From contig NZ_URNN01000084.1 in the NCBI RefSeq assembly GCF_900549175.1, positions 1 through 14,971 on the forward strand: a DNA stretch of 14,971 bases, in the 5' to 3' direction. Positions 7,110-14,930 of the stretch are shown here, one piece after another. The position numbers were made by a program, and so were the translations under genes. Below the pieces are notes generated by a model that saw only the letters and a program-made list of their open reading frames with translations, was not told the DNA's origin and ran no database searches. The stretch comes from an uncultured Prevotella sp. GTDB lineage: Bacteria > Bacteroidota > Bacteroidia > Bacteroidales > Bacteroidaceae. Each line of letters starts with the position of its first letter. Position 1 is the stretch's first letter.

Positions 7110-8168
7110 CTACTTTTTCTGTTCTTTCACCAAATATACAATAGTGGGCAGGTGATCGCTGAATCCGTCAAGCCACACTCCGCCGGCATGCGTGCGCAAC
7201 GGACTGCCCTTGTACTTGCCTTCCTGCTGAATCATGTAGTCGCGGCGGAATATCTGGTGCTTGAGATATTTCAGTGTGGAATAGTCTTTCTTTCCGTCGC
7301 GGCAGAGCAGCGAGGGCGAGAGTATGATTTGGTCGAAGAGGTTCCATGCTCCGTTGTACATCAGCGTGCCGCGGCCCTCCTTGGCCAGCACATTCCACCA
7401 CGGATTGTACATGTCGCCATCGCCCACGTCCTTTATCTCACGCTTCGCGCCGAGCGCCTCGGCCATCGACTTGTCCATCGGGTCATCGTTCATGTCGCCC
7501 ATCACGAGTATCTTCACGTTTGGGTCATCCTTTATGAGCGAGTCTTTTAGCACACGGAGCTGGCGTCCGCCCGACTCGCGGTAGAACGAACCGCTGAAGC
7601 GGCTGGGCAGATGGTTGACAACCACCGTGACGTGCTCACCTGCCATGGTGCCGCTGACGGTGAGGAAGCCGCGCGTGTAATAGGCGCTGTCCTTCTCCAG
7701 TTCCTGAACGTAAGGCACGAGCTTGACATCGCGCACGGTGAACAACTTCGGGTTGTAGAGCATCGCGCAGTCAACACCGCGGCGGTCGGGACCCTCTATG
7801 TGGCAGTATTTGTATCCCCGCGCGGCAAGTTCCGGCTGCGCCGTCAGGTCATCAAGCACCTTGGAGTTCTCCACCTCGCTTACGCCAATGATGGCGCAAC
7901 CCAAGTTTTTGGGCATCATGTCGGTACCCATGTCTGAAAGCACACGCGCCAGATTATGCAGCTTGTGCGTGTATTTCCTTCCGTTCCATTTGTATGAGCC
8001 GTCGGGAAGAAACTCATAATCTCTCTTTCCCTCGTCATGACAAGTATCAAAGAGATTCTCAAGATTGTAAAAACCCACGGCATAGACATTGAATTTCTTG
8101 TCCTGGGCCAGTGCCTGAAACGCTGCAAAAAGAAGCGTCAGCAACAATAAAGATGTTTTTCTTTTCAT
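7110..8168 (-). CDS. Secreted endonuclease/exonuclease/phosphatase family protein
   Basis: Members of this Mg-dependent family cut phosphodiester bonds in DNA or RNA, or remove phosphates. The 352-residue product starts at MKRKTSLLLL (ATG 8168-8166). The frame is open 18 codons further upstream, but that extension precedes an obvious signal peptide (residues 1-21, ending ALA) and is unlikely to be translated. Family motifs are all present: FYNLENLF with Asn35, GVSEVEN with Glu98, VVNHLPSR with Asn185 and His186, VMGDMNDDP with Asp225 and Asn227, and SDHLP with Asp338 and His339. The active site therefore looks complete. The signal peptide places it in the periplasm or outside. It is divergent from the TonB receptor operon, with a 147-nt shared intergenic region. 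Sequence cannot separate nuclease from phosphatase activity; the neighbourhood favours nuclease. Confidence 0.88.
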   Translation of the reverse strand: MKRKTSLLLLTLLFAAFQALAQDKKFNVYAVGFYNLENLFDTCHDEGKRDYEFLPDGSYKWNGRKYTHKLHNLARVLSDMGTDMMPKNLGCAIIGVSEVENSKVLDDLTAQPELAARGYKYCHIEGPDRRGVDCAMLYNPKLFTVRDVKLVPYVQELEKDSAYYTRGFLTVSGTMAGEHVTVVVNHLPSRFSGSFYRESGGRQLRVLKDSLIKDDPNVKILVMGDMNDDPMDKSMAEALGAKREIKDVGDGDMYNPWWNVLAKEGRGTLMYNGAWNLFDQIILSPSLLCRDGKKDYSTLKYLKHQIFRRDYMIQQEGKYKGSPLRTHAGGVWLDGFSDHLPTIVYLVKEQKK

Positions 8169-8249
8169 ACCATGATAATATTTGATGCGCAAATATCGGT
8201 ATTTTACACGATAAAATTGCACGTTTCATTAAAAAATCGCAAATTTTTC

Positions 8250-8280
8250 TTTCATTTATCGTATTATTTTCGTTACTTTG
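8250..8280 (+). promoter_or_regulatory. Promoter of the TonB receptor operon
   Basis: TTTC at 8250-8253, 19 nt, then TTACTTTG at 8273-8280 approximates the Bacteroidetes pair TTTG / TAnnTTTG. The ATG at 8316 lies 35 nt beyond the -7 box. This supports the start at 8316 over longer in-frame extensions, which would begin upstream of the promoter. Its divergent partner (the 8168 gene) has only a weak GATATTTG box on the reverse strand at 8197-8190. Confidence 0.5.
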
Positions 8281-8315
8281 CGTCTGTAATTACAAATAAT
8301 AATCAAAATTTAACT

Positions 8316-10871
8316 ATGCAGAAAAAGCTGAAATTAGCAGTGTTGGCCTTGTGTTGCACTCCTGCGGCCTTTGCACAAAGCACAGACCAACAGCAGCAGA
8401 AGCAAAACGTCACGATAGATGACGAGCAGGCTTTCACATTTACCGAAGCTCAGCTGGGGGAAGACGATGACATGTCGCAGAATGTGACCATCATAAATTC
8501 CAACAGCAACTTGTATGCCGGTCAGGTGGGCTATTTGTTCAGTCCTGTCAGGTTCAGGTATCGTGCTTTCAATCAAAAGTACAACGAGATCTACATTAAC
8601 GGCGCTCCCATGAATGACGCCGAGTCAGGACAATTCCGCTACTCCATGATTGGAGGACTGAATGCACAGACCCGCAACATGGAGTTTGCACTGCCTTTTG
8701 AGAACAACGCTTTCTCCATGCCGGCAATGGGCGGTTCGAACAACTACAATTTCCGACCGTCATCGCAACCGGTGGGACACCGCGCGACATTGAGCGGGGC
8801 AAACCGCAACTACACTCTCCGCGCCGGATACACCTACAACTCGGGCTTCAACGACAATGGATGGGCCTATTCTGCTGCCGTGATGTACCGCTGGGCTGAC
8901 AGGGGATATGTGGAAGGCACATTCTACAACTCCCTCTCCTACTTCCTCGGTGTAGAAAAAATCATTAACGACAAGCACAGCCTGTCGCTCGTGACATGGG
9001 GCAACCCCACGGAGCGCGCCTCGCAGGGTGCCGCCACCGACGAGGTGTACTGGCTGGCCAACGACAGATACTACAACCCCTATTGGGGATACCAAAACGG
9101 AAAGAAGCGCAACTCTCGCGTGGTCAACGATTTCGCTCCCACGGCCTTGCTAACATGGGATTGGAAGATTGATGACGGAATGAAGCTGACAACAAGCCTT
9201 AGCGGAAAGTACAGCCATTACAAGAGTACAAAACTTAACTACAGTAATTCTGACAACCCGCACCCCAACTACTGGAAAAACCTGCCGTCGAGTTTTTACG
9301 ACGTTTGGGACGAGACGGACGTGTCAAACCGCACTGACCAGTGTCTGGCAGACTGGCAGGCATCGTACGACTTTTGGACGGCATCGAAAGCCAACCGTCA
9401 GATCAACTGGGACCGCCTATACTACTCAAACCAGCAGCTGGCGGCTCAGGGCAAGGACGCCATGTACTATATACAGGCCAAGAACAACGACCAGCTTATG
9501 CTCACACTGTCATCATCGCTCAAGATGGAGCTGACCAAAAAATCAGCGCTCAATATAGGTGTAGCACTCCAAACGACAAAGGGCATGCACTATCAGACTA
9601 TGGAAGACCTGCTCGGCGCGTCCATATACCACAACATCAACACTTACGCATTGGGAACATATGCCACGGGATCGGACGAGATACAATATGACCTAAACAA
9701 TCCCAACGCGGAAGTGCGCGAGGGCGACAAGTTCGGCTACAACTATAACCTGCTTGTCGACAAGGCAAACGCATGGGCTACATACTCTGCCGACTTCCGT
9801 TCGATACACACATTCATCAGCGGACGTGTGGGCGCCACATCAATGCAGCGTGACGGTAAGATGCGAAACGGTCTGGCCAAGGACAACTCTTACGGCAAGA
9901 GCGAAACGGCACGGTTCCTCGACGGAGGTGCCAAAGCCGGCGTGAACATCAGTCTCGGACGCGGCAATACAGTGGCTTTGGGTGTGGGCTACGAGCTGCG
10001 CACACCTACAGCATCGGCATCATTCGTTTCACCGGAAATAAACAACGATTTCGTAAGCAACCTGAAGAATGAGAAGATTCTTTCTGCCGAGTTGGGCTAT
10101 CAGCTGCGCTCGTCATGGCTCAACCTGTCACTCAACGGATATTACTCACGTATGACAGACGGGGCTGAGTGGCAGAACTTCTATTTTGACGATATAAACT
10201 CTTTCTCTTACGTGTCGTTCACCGGTGTGGAGAAAGAATACTACGGTGTGGAACTGGGTGCCAACATAAAGCTCAACTCGGCATGGAGCATCAAGATGAT
10301 AGGACAGATGAGCGAGGCAAAATACACTGACAACACCGCCGTGCGTTACATGAACTCCACATCGGCGGAATACATTGACGACATCTGCTACAACAAGGAC
10401 ATGCGCGAAAACGGTACGCCGCTCACAGCACTCAGCCTCGGACTGAGCTACCACTCTGGCGGCTGGTTCATCGACCTCAACGGCAACTACTACGACCGCA
10501 TCTACCTGTCGTACTCTCCGAGCTTCAGATACGGAACAGCATTGAAAAACCGTCAGGAGGCATTTGGAGATGTTTACGACGCTGAAGATAACATCAAACC
10601 CGGCATACTCGACCAGGCTGAAGGCAAGGGAGGATTCATGCTCGACGCCTCCATCGGCCGCAACATCCGCCTGAAGAAAGGTTCGCTGTCAATCAACCTC
10701 ACGCTGACAAACATCTTGAACAATCAGGACATCGTGACAGGAGGATACGAACAGAGCCGCAGCGACTACACACAGAGTGGCAACCAGCGTACCTACAAGT
10801 TCTCGAAGAACCCGATGAAATTCTACGCCTACGGTACGAACGGTATGCTCAACCTAACGTATAAATTCTAA
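8316..10871 (+). CDS. TonB-dependent receptor-like outer-membrane protein without N-terminal regulatory domain
   Basis: Proteins of this class import bulky substrates across the outer membrane using TonB energy. The start at 8316 gives 851 residues with a signal peptide ending AFA (residue 20). A Gln-rich and acidic linker (21-52) follows, then a short plug-like segment: FRYRAFNQKYNEIYINGAPM (80-99), NDAESG and IGGLNAQTRNM (112-122), equivalent to the conserved part of TonB receptor plugs. The remainder is beta-barrel-like, rich in Tyr, Asn and Ser with alternating patterns, and ends in LNLTYKF with the terminal Phe typical of outer-membrane proteins. I see neither the carboxypeptidase-regulatory-like domain common in SusC proteins nor an adjacent SusD. 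The next two lipoprotein genes follow at 18 and 27 nt, so one transcript is likely. Neighbours suggest nucleic acid or its fragments as substrate. An obvious TonB box is not visible. Confidence 0.82.
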   Translation: MQKKLKLAVLALCCTPAAFAQSTDQQQQKQNVTIDDEQAFTFTEAQLGEDDDMSQNVTIINSNSNLYAGQVGYLFSPVRFRYRAFNQKYNEIYINGAPMNDAESGQFRYSMIGGLNAQTRNMEFALPFENNAFSMPAMGGSNNYNFRPSSQPVGHRATLSGANRNYTLRAGYTYNSGFNDNGWAYSAAVMYRWADRGYVEGTFYNSLSYFLGVEKIINDKHSLSLVTWGNPTERASQGAATDEVYWLANDRYYNPYWGYQNGKKRNSRVVNDFAPTALLTWDWKIDDGMKLTTSLSGKYSHYKSTKLNYSNSDNPHPNYWKNLPSSFYDVWDETDVSNRTDQCLADWQASYDFWTASKANRQINWDRLYYSNQQLAAQGKDAMYYIQAKNNDQLMLTLSSSLKMELTKKSALNIGVALQTTKGMHYQTMEDLLGASIYHNINTYALGTYATGSDEIQYDLNNPNAEVREGDKFGYNYNLLVDKANAWATYSADFRSIHTFISGRVGATSMQRDGKMRNGLAKDNSYGKSETARFLDGGAKAGVNISLGRGNTVALGVGYELRTPTASASFVSPEINNDFVSNLKNEKILSAELGYQLRSSWLNLSLNGYYSRMTDGAEWQNFYFDDINSFSYVSFTGVEKEYYGVELGANIKLNSAWSIKMIGQMSEAKYTDNTAVRYMNSTSAEYIDDICYNKDMRENGTPLTALSLGLSYHSGGWFIDLNGNYYDRIYLSYSPSFRYGTALKNRQEAFGDVYDAEDNIKPGILDQAEGKGGFMLDASIGRNIRLKKGSLSINLTLTNILNNQDIVTGGYEQSRSDYTQSGNQRTYKFSKNPMKFYAYGTNGMLNLTYKF

Positions 10872-10889
10872 ATTAAAACGCAACGAATT

Positions 10890-11813
10890 ATGAAAAAGAT
10901 AAAATATATCCTCATAGCCTGCGTATGCGCACTAATGACCGGATGCATGGCCGGAGAAGACTATGGCTTCGATACAGACTGGAGCGCGCCCAACACGGAG
11001 AATGCTTACGGCAATGCCGATCTGAAAGAGACCAACGTCATCACGGTGAAGGAATTGCTCGACCGCTATGTCAACCCCATGACAAACGCCAACGACACCA
11101 CGATGATACGTGAGGACGTGCAGATAAAGGTAATTGTTACGGGCAACGACATTGAGGGAAACATCTACAACGAAGTGGCCGTGAAGGACGAGACAGGCGC
11201 CATTCTCATCTGCATATCGCAGGGCGGACTCTACGGTTATCTGCCCGTGGGCAAGGAAATTCTCGTTGACCTCAAGGGGCTGCATGTCGGACTCTACGGC
11301 AACCAGCCGCAGATAGGCGTGGCTTACACAAATGCTTCAGGACGCACTTTCCCCAGCCGAATGAACCGCAACACATGGCAGAAGCACTTCAAGTACATTG
11401 ATGCCAACTTCACACACAAAGTTGTTCCGGAGGAATTTGATGTGACACGCATGCAGGATGCCGATTATGTCAAGGCATGCCGCGGCAAGCTGATGACCGT
11501 GAAGGGCGTGACCATGGCCGAAGCCGACGGCAAAAAAGTATGGGCGAGTGATGCCGAGAAGGATGCCGGCAATGGTGTGAGCCGCAGTATCGCAGTAGAT
11601 GGCAAAGTGCCCATGAGCGGACAGTATGCCTCATTCGTGGTGCGTTCAAGCACATATGCCGATTTCGCCGCACAGGTTATGCCTACCGGCAAAATAAACC
11701 TGACAGGTATCTTCACCGTTTATGCCAACAATCCCGACCGCTATGGCTACACATGGCAGATACTGCTGCGCGAAGGATCGGATGTTGAAGAGATAACAAG
11801 TTCTGAAAAATAA
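10890..11813 (+). CDS. DUF5689-type lipoprotein
   Basis: The 307-residue protein begins with a lipoprotein signal peptide with the cleavage cysteine at 19 (ALMTGC), followed by a region with acidic residues (GEDYGFDTD). Residues about 48-295 resemble the Bacteroidetes DUF5689 domain: an ITVKELLDRY start, then IREDVQIKVIVTGNDIEGNIYNEVAVKDETGAI-type beta strands, later LMTVKGV and GKINLTGIFTVY. The repeated strand-turn pattern is OB-fold-like. From family knowledge, such domains often sit next to or are fused to nucleases and TonB receptors in Bacteroidetes. It probably acts at the outer membrane as the binding partner of the receptor encoded 18 nt upstream, taking the place of SusD. Direct ligand binding is inference. 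The start codon ATG 10890 is unambiguous from the signal peptide. Confidence 0.75.
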   Translation: MKKIKYILIACVCALMTGCMAGEDYGFDTDWSAPNTENAYGNADLKETNVITVKELLDRYVNPMTNANDTTMIREDVQIKVIVTGNDIEGNIYNEVAVKDETGAILICISQGGLYGYLPVGKEILVDLKGLHVGLYGNQPQIGVAYTNASGRTFPSRMNRNTWQKHFKYIDANFTHKVVPEEFDVTRMQDADYVKACRGKLMTVKGVTMAEADGKKVWASDAEKDAGNGVSRSIAVDGKVPMSGQYASFVVRSSTYADFAAQVMPTGKINLTGIFTVYANNPDRYGYTWQILLREGSDVEEITSSEK

Positions 11814-11840
11814 AAAACAACAATAACAAATAAGACTATT

Positions 11841-13655
11841 ATGAAAAAGATATTATTATCAATGCTCGCCATCACAATGGCCGCATTTACATTCACAAGT
11901 TGTGAGGATGTTCCGGAGCCGTATGAAATTCCGGGAGGAGGAAACAATGGAGGCGGAACTGCCGAAGGTGTATATATCGACAAGGACTTCTCCAGCACAC
12001 TCGACGGCTTTACACAAACAGGCACCAATTCCAACATTTCTTGGATAATCGATTACAGCAGCGCCTGCATTACAGGTTATAAAGACTACGACGGCAGCGG
12101 CACAAAATCGAATCAGGCCGGTGTAACATATCTCGTAAGCAATGATGCTGTCGACCTGACAAATGCCGAAAGTGCATACGTGGAAATAAACCACGCGCTC
12201 AACTATGAGAAGGGGGATATCAACGCCAACAACTCGGTGCTCATCAGCAAGGACTACGCCGGCAATGCCGATGCGGCAACATGGGAATTGCTGCCCTACA
12301 ACACCGACGGTCTTAACAGCGGTTTCACATTCGCCACCAAGACAATGAATATCCCAGAGAGCTTTATCGGCGAAAAAGTGTACATCGCCCTGCGCCATAC
12401 ATGCACAGAGTCATTCTCATCAACATGGGAGGTAAAAAAACTCAGCGTGAAAGAAGGTACTGCCGACGAGCCGGAAACACCGGATACAGGAGACAACTCC
12501 AAAGACAATCCTTATACAGTGGCATACGCCATTGCCAACAACAGTGGCAAGGCATGGGTGAAAGGATACATTGTAGGATGGGTTGAAGGCCAAGTGCTGA
12601 CAGAGGGAGCCAACTTCAACGGCAACGCTTCTTCACAGACCAACCTGCTTATTGCCGACAATGCTGACGAGACTGATGTCAAGAAGTGTATTCCTGTACA
12701 GTTACCTTCAGGCAACGTTCGCACGGCACTTAACCTGAAAGACAATCCCGGCAACTACAAAAAGGAAGTCATTTTATTAGGAAGTCTTGAAAGATATTTC
12801 GGCACTGCCGGTCTGAAAAGTGTTACAGAATATGTACTTGACGGAACCAGCGGCGGTGACAAGCCAGAAGAGCCAAAACCGGGAGTACCAACCGGTGACG
12901 GTACAGCAACCAACCCCTTCAATGCAGCAGCAGCCAACGAGTATATTTCGAAACTTCCAGCCGATACAAATTCTGAAATCGACATATACATAAAAGGAAA
13001 GGTATCATCCATCAAAGAGAATTTTGGAATCCAGTTTGGCAATGCCACATTCTACATCTCTGATGACGGAACAGAAAACTCCGCACAATTTTATGTATTC
13101 CGCACACTTTATGAAGGCAATGTGAAATACAGCGGAGGTGACCTGCTCACTGTGGGTGATGACGTTGTGATTTGCGGAAAAGTGGTAAACTATAAAGGTA
13201 ACACTCCCGAGACTGCAATAAATCTAAGCTACATCTACTCATGGACAAAAAACAGTGGCAGCACAGGTGGCGGTGATGACAAGCCGGACGAAGGCAATAC
13301 CGACGGAACCAAAGAAAATCCCCACACTGTGGCATACGCCATTACCAACAACAGCGGTACGGCATGGGTAAAAGGTTATATCGTAGGATGGGTTGACGGC
13401 ATGTCAATATCCTCAGGAGCCACATTCAACGGTAATGCTACAAGCAATACGAACCTGCTCATCGCCGATGACAAGAATGAAACAGATGTGTCGAAATGTC
13501 TTCCCGTGCAGTTGCCTTCAGGTAATGTACGTGCTGCACTCAACCTGCAGGACAATCCCGGCAATTACCAAAAACAGGTATCACTGTACGGAAGTCTTGA
13601 AAGATATTTTGGTACAAATGGATTTAAATCCATTACCGATTTCAGCTTCGAATAA
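11841..13655 (+). CDS. Surface lipoprotein with two DUF6359-type and one further OB-fold-like domain
   Basis: The 604-residue lipoprotein has its lipid cysteine at 21 (FTFTSC) followed by EDVPEPYE, an acidic stretch as in Bacteroidetes surface-export signals. After a Gly/Asn linker, residues about 47-208 form a jelly-roll-like domain similar to choice-of-anchor or DUF5017-type modules. Residues about 221-336 and 491-604 are two closely related copies of a DUF6359-like domain, with shared words VAYAI-NNSG-AWVKGYIVGWV, TNLLIAD, PVQLPSGNVR-ALNL and GSLERYFGT. Between them (about 352-468) lies a distinct OB-fold-like domain (DIYIKGKVSSI ... GDDVVICGKVVNY). Domains of this kind accompany extracellular nucleases such as Bacillus YhcR, by recollection of the family. 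A role in binding polymeric nucleic acid at the cell surface is inferred. It is the last gene of the receptor operon, followed by a strong terminator. Confidence 0.78.
   Translation: MKKILLSMLAITMAAFTFTSCEDVPEPYEIPGGGNNGGGTAEGVYIDKDFSSTLDGFTQTGTNSNISWIIDYSSACITGYKDYDGSGTKSNQAGVTYLVSNDAVDLTNAESAYVEINHALNYEKGDINANNSVLISKDYAGNADAATWELLPYNTDGLNSGFTFATKTMNIPESFIGEKVYIALRHTCTESFSSTWEVKKLSVKEGTADEPETPDTGDNSKDNPYTVAYAIANNSGKAWVKGYIVGWVEGQVLTEGANFNGNASSQTNLLIADNADETDVKKCIPVQLPSGNVRTALNLKDNPGNYKKEVILLGSLERYFGTAGLKSVTEYVLDGTSGGDKPEEPKPGVPTGDGTATNPFNAAAANEYISKLPADTNSEIDIYIKGKVSSIKENFGIQFGNATFYISDDGTENSAQFYVFRTLYEGNVKYSGGDLLTVGDDVVICGKVVNYKGNTPETAINLSYIYSWTKNSGSTGGGDDKPDEGNTDGTKENPHTVAYAITNNSGTAWVKGYIVGWVDGMSISSGATFNGNATSNTNLLIADDKNETDVSKCLPVQLPSGNVRAALNLQDNPGNYQKQVSLYGSLERYFGTNGFKSITDFSFE
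12504..13652 (+). repeat. In-frame domain duplication (two copies about 810 bp apart)
   Basis: DNA for the two DUF6359-like domains, about 12504-12840 and 13314-13652, is related base by base. The words GTGGCATACGCCATT (12519 and 13329) and GGAAGTCTTGAAAGATATTT (12780 and 13590) are identical and lie exactly 810 bp, or 270 codons, apart. The near-identity of parts suggests recent duplication or gene conversion. Confidence 0.8.
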
Positions 13656-13710
13656 AGCATTATCGAAACATAGAAAACAAGTTTTATAGAAGGTTTCAAT
13701 AAAACAGGAT

Positions 13711-13743
13711 AAGGAGGATGCCGGTCTGACATCCTCCTTTTTT
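13711..13743 (+). terminator. Intrinsic terminator of the TonB receptor operon
   Basis: A perfect 10-bp stem, AAGGAGGATG (13711-13720) with CATCCTCCTT (13730-13739), encloses a 9-nt loop and is followed by T residues through 13743. It lies 55 nt after the stop at 13655. Confidence 0.9.
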
Positions 13744-13765
13744 ATTTATATAATACGGAAAGACA

Positions 13766-13797
13766 TTTGGACAACACAAGGAAAATAACTACTTTTG
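13766..13797 (+). promoter_or_regulatory. Promoter of the nuclease lipoprotein gene
   Basis: TTTG at 13766-13769, exactly 20 nt, then TACTTTTG at 13790-13797 matches the Bacteroidetes consensus at every defined position. The nuclease is therefore transcribed separately from the operon ending at 13743, and its start must lie downstream of about 13804. Confidence 0.75.
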
Positions 13798-13810
13798 CAA
13801 TCTAAAACAA

Positions 13811-13831
13811 ATGAAACCATTAAACGTATGA
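13811..13831 (+). CDS. Possible six-codon leader ORF overlapping the nuclease start
   Basis: An ATG at 13811 opens a six-residue reading frame (MKPLNV) whose TGA (13829-13831) overlaps the ATG of the nuclease (13828-13830) as ATGA. If translated it could couple ribosomes to the nuclease start. It may be fortuitous, as it has no other support. Confidence 0.25.
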   Translation: MKPLNV

Positions 13832-14766
13832 CAAATATCAAAAACTTCCCCACTCTGCTGTTCACCGCATTGTTTTCCATCGCAACCATATCATGCGATA
13901 AAGATGACGAACAGGACATAAACAGCAAGACAAACACCAACCGAAACATCGCCACTGCCGACTGTCGCGAAACGACACGTCTGGAGTTCCCGAAGGTAAA
14001 GGACGGAAAAAGCATAATCCTCTGCCATTATTCAGGGGACACTTACGGACTTAACTACAGTGTAGAATGGGACACGGAAAAGAAATCGCAGCGCTGGTCA
14101 TGCTATTTCATGGTAGACCATCATCACTCCAACAACGACCGCAGTCACACTTATTCAGGCAATGCGGGGCGTTATGATCCGAAGACCAATCCCGGCAACC
14201 ATCCTAACGACCGCCAATATCCTTGGAATCCCCAGTTGCCGGAAGAATACCGCTGGAGCGATGACCTCTTTGTACGCTCTGGTTATGACCACGGGCACAT
14301 CTGCCCGTCGGCCGACCGTCAATATTCCAAAGAAGCCAACTACCAGACATTCTACATGACCAACATGCAACCGCAGCGTAACCTCTTCAATGCAAAGCTG
14401 TGGGCCGTGATGGAACAGAAAGTGCGCGACATAACTCCAAAGACCATCGGCGACACACTATACGTGTGCAAGGGCGGAACAATAGACAACGAAAGCCAGA
14501 TTCTGACGCGCATACAAGGCAAGATGATTGTGCCAAAATACTTCTACATGGCCCTGCTGCTGAAAAAAGACAACCAATACTCAGCCTTTGCCTTTTGGGC
14601 AGAACACATCAACGCCGACCATTCCAAAGATCCTTTGACAAGCTATGTCATCACCATAGACGAACTGGAGCGACGTACAGGCATCGACTTTTTCTGCAAC
14701 CTCCCAGACAACATAGAAAACAAAGTTGAAAGCAGTGTAGCATACAACTATTGGGGATTCAAATAA
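13828..14766 (+). CDS. DNA/RNA non-specific endonuclease, probable surface lipoprotein
   Basis: This is a beta-beta-alpha-metal nuclease (NUC family) expected to cut DNA and RNA without strict sequence preference using one Mg ion. The start at ATG 13828 gives 312 residues with a lipoprotein signal peptide, cysteine at 23 (IATISC). Immediately after it comes DKDDE, like the export signals that send Bacteroidetes lipoproteins to the cell surface. An in-frame TTG further upstream (13795) lies inside the promoter, so it is rejected. The catalytic motif is DHGHICPSADRQ (residues 154-165), with His157 as the general base; the usual Arg in DRGH is His here. Metal binding is by Asn188 in the stretch TNMQPQRNLFNAKLW (178-192). 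The following FYMALLLKK and FAFWAEH parts fit the family fold. It is transcribed on its own, next to the receptor operon, so it likely feeds that system. Confidence 0.9.
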   Translation: MTNIKNFPTLLFTALFSIATISCDKDDEQDINSKTNTNRNIATADCRETTRLEFPKVKDGKSIILCHYSGDTYGLNYSVEWDTEKKSQRWSCYFMVDHHHSNNDRSHTYSGNAGRYDPKTNPGNHPNDRQYPWNPQLPEEYRWSDDLFVRSGYDHGHICPSADRQYSKEANYQTFYMTNMQPQRNLFNAKLWAVMEQKVRDITPKTIGDTLYVCKGGTIDNESQILTRIQGKMIVPKYFYMALLLKKDNQYSAFAFWAEHINADHSKDPLTSYVITIDELERRTGIDFFCNLPDNIENKVESSVAYNYWGFK

Positions 14767-14851
14767 TCCGGCAACAACGCATATAACACCGCTCACGCAT
14801 CATAAAACGATGCAGGCACAACAGCATTTATGCAAAAAAGTTGCGGGAACA

Positions 14852-14883
14852 TTTGTACGTTTGAAGAAAATGTATTAATTTTG
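14852..14883 (+). promoter_or_regulatory. Promoter of the L31 gene
   Basis: TTTG at 14852-14855, 20 nt, then TAATTTTG at 14876-14883 is a full match to the Bacteroidetes promoter pattern. The leader to the ATG at 14931 is about 40 nt, AT-rich, and contains CATTTATA twice (14889-14896 and 14900-14907). Confidence 0.75.
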
Positions 14884-14930
14884 CACCGCATTTATAGCAC
14901 ATTTATAACATTCAATATTAATAAATTAAA

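Noticed and set aside
8172..8315. In-frame N-terminal extension of the TonB receptor
   Set aside because: The extension contains the promoter boxes (8250-8280) and precedes a clear signal peptide starting at 8316.
14797..14813. Hairpin GCATC / GATGC after the nuclease gene as terminator
   Set aside because: The stem is only 5 bp with a 7-nt loop and no T-tract follows, so it is not supported as a terminator.
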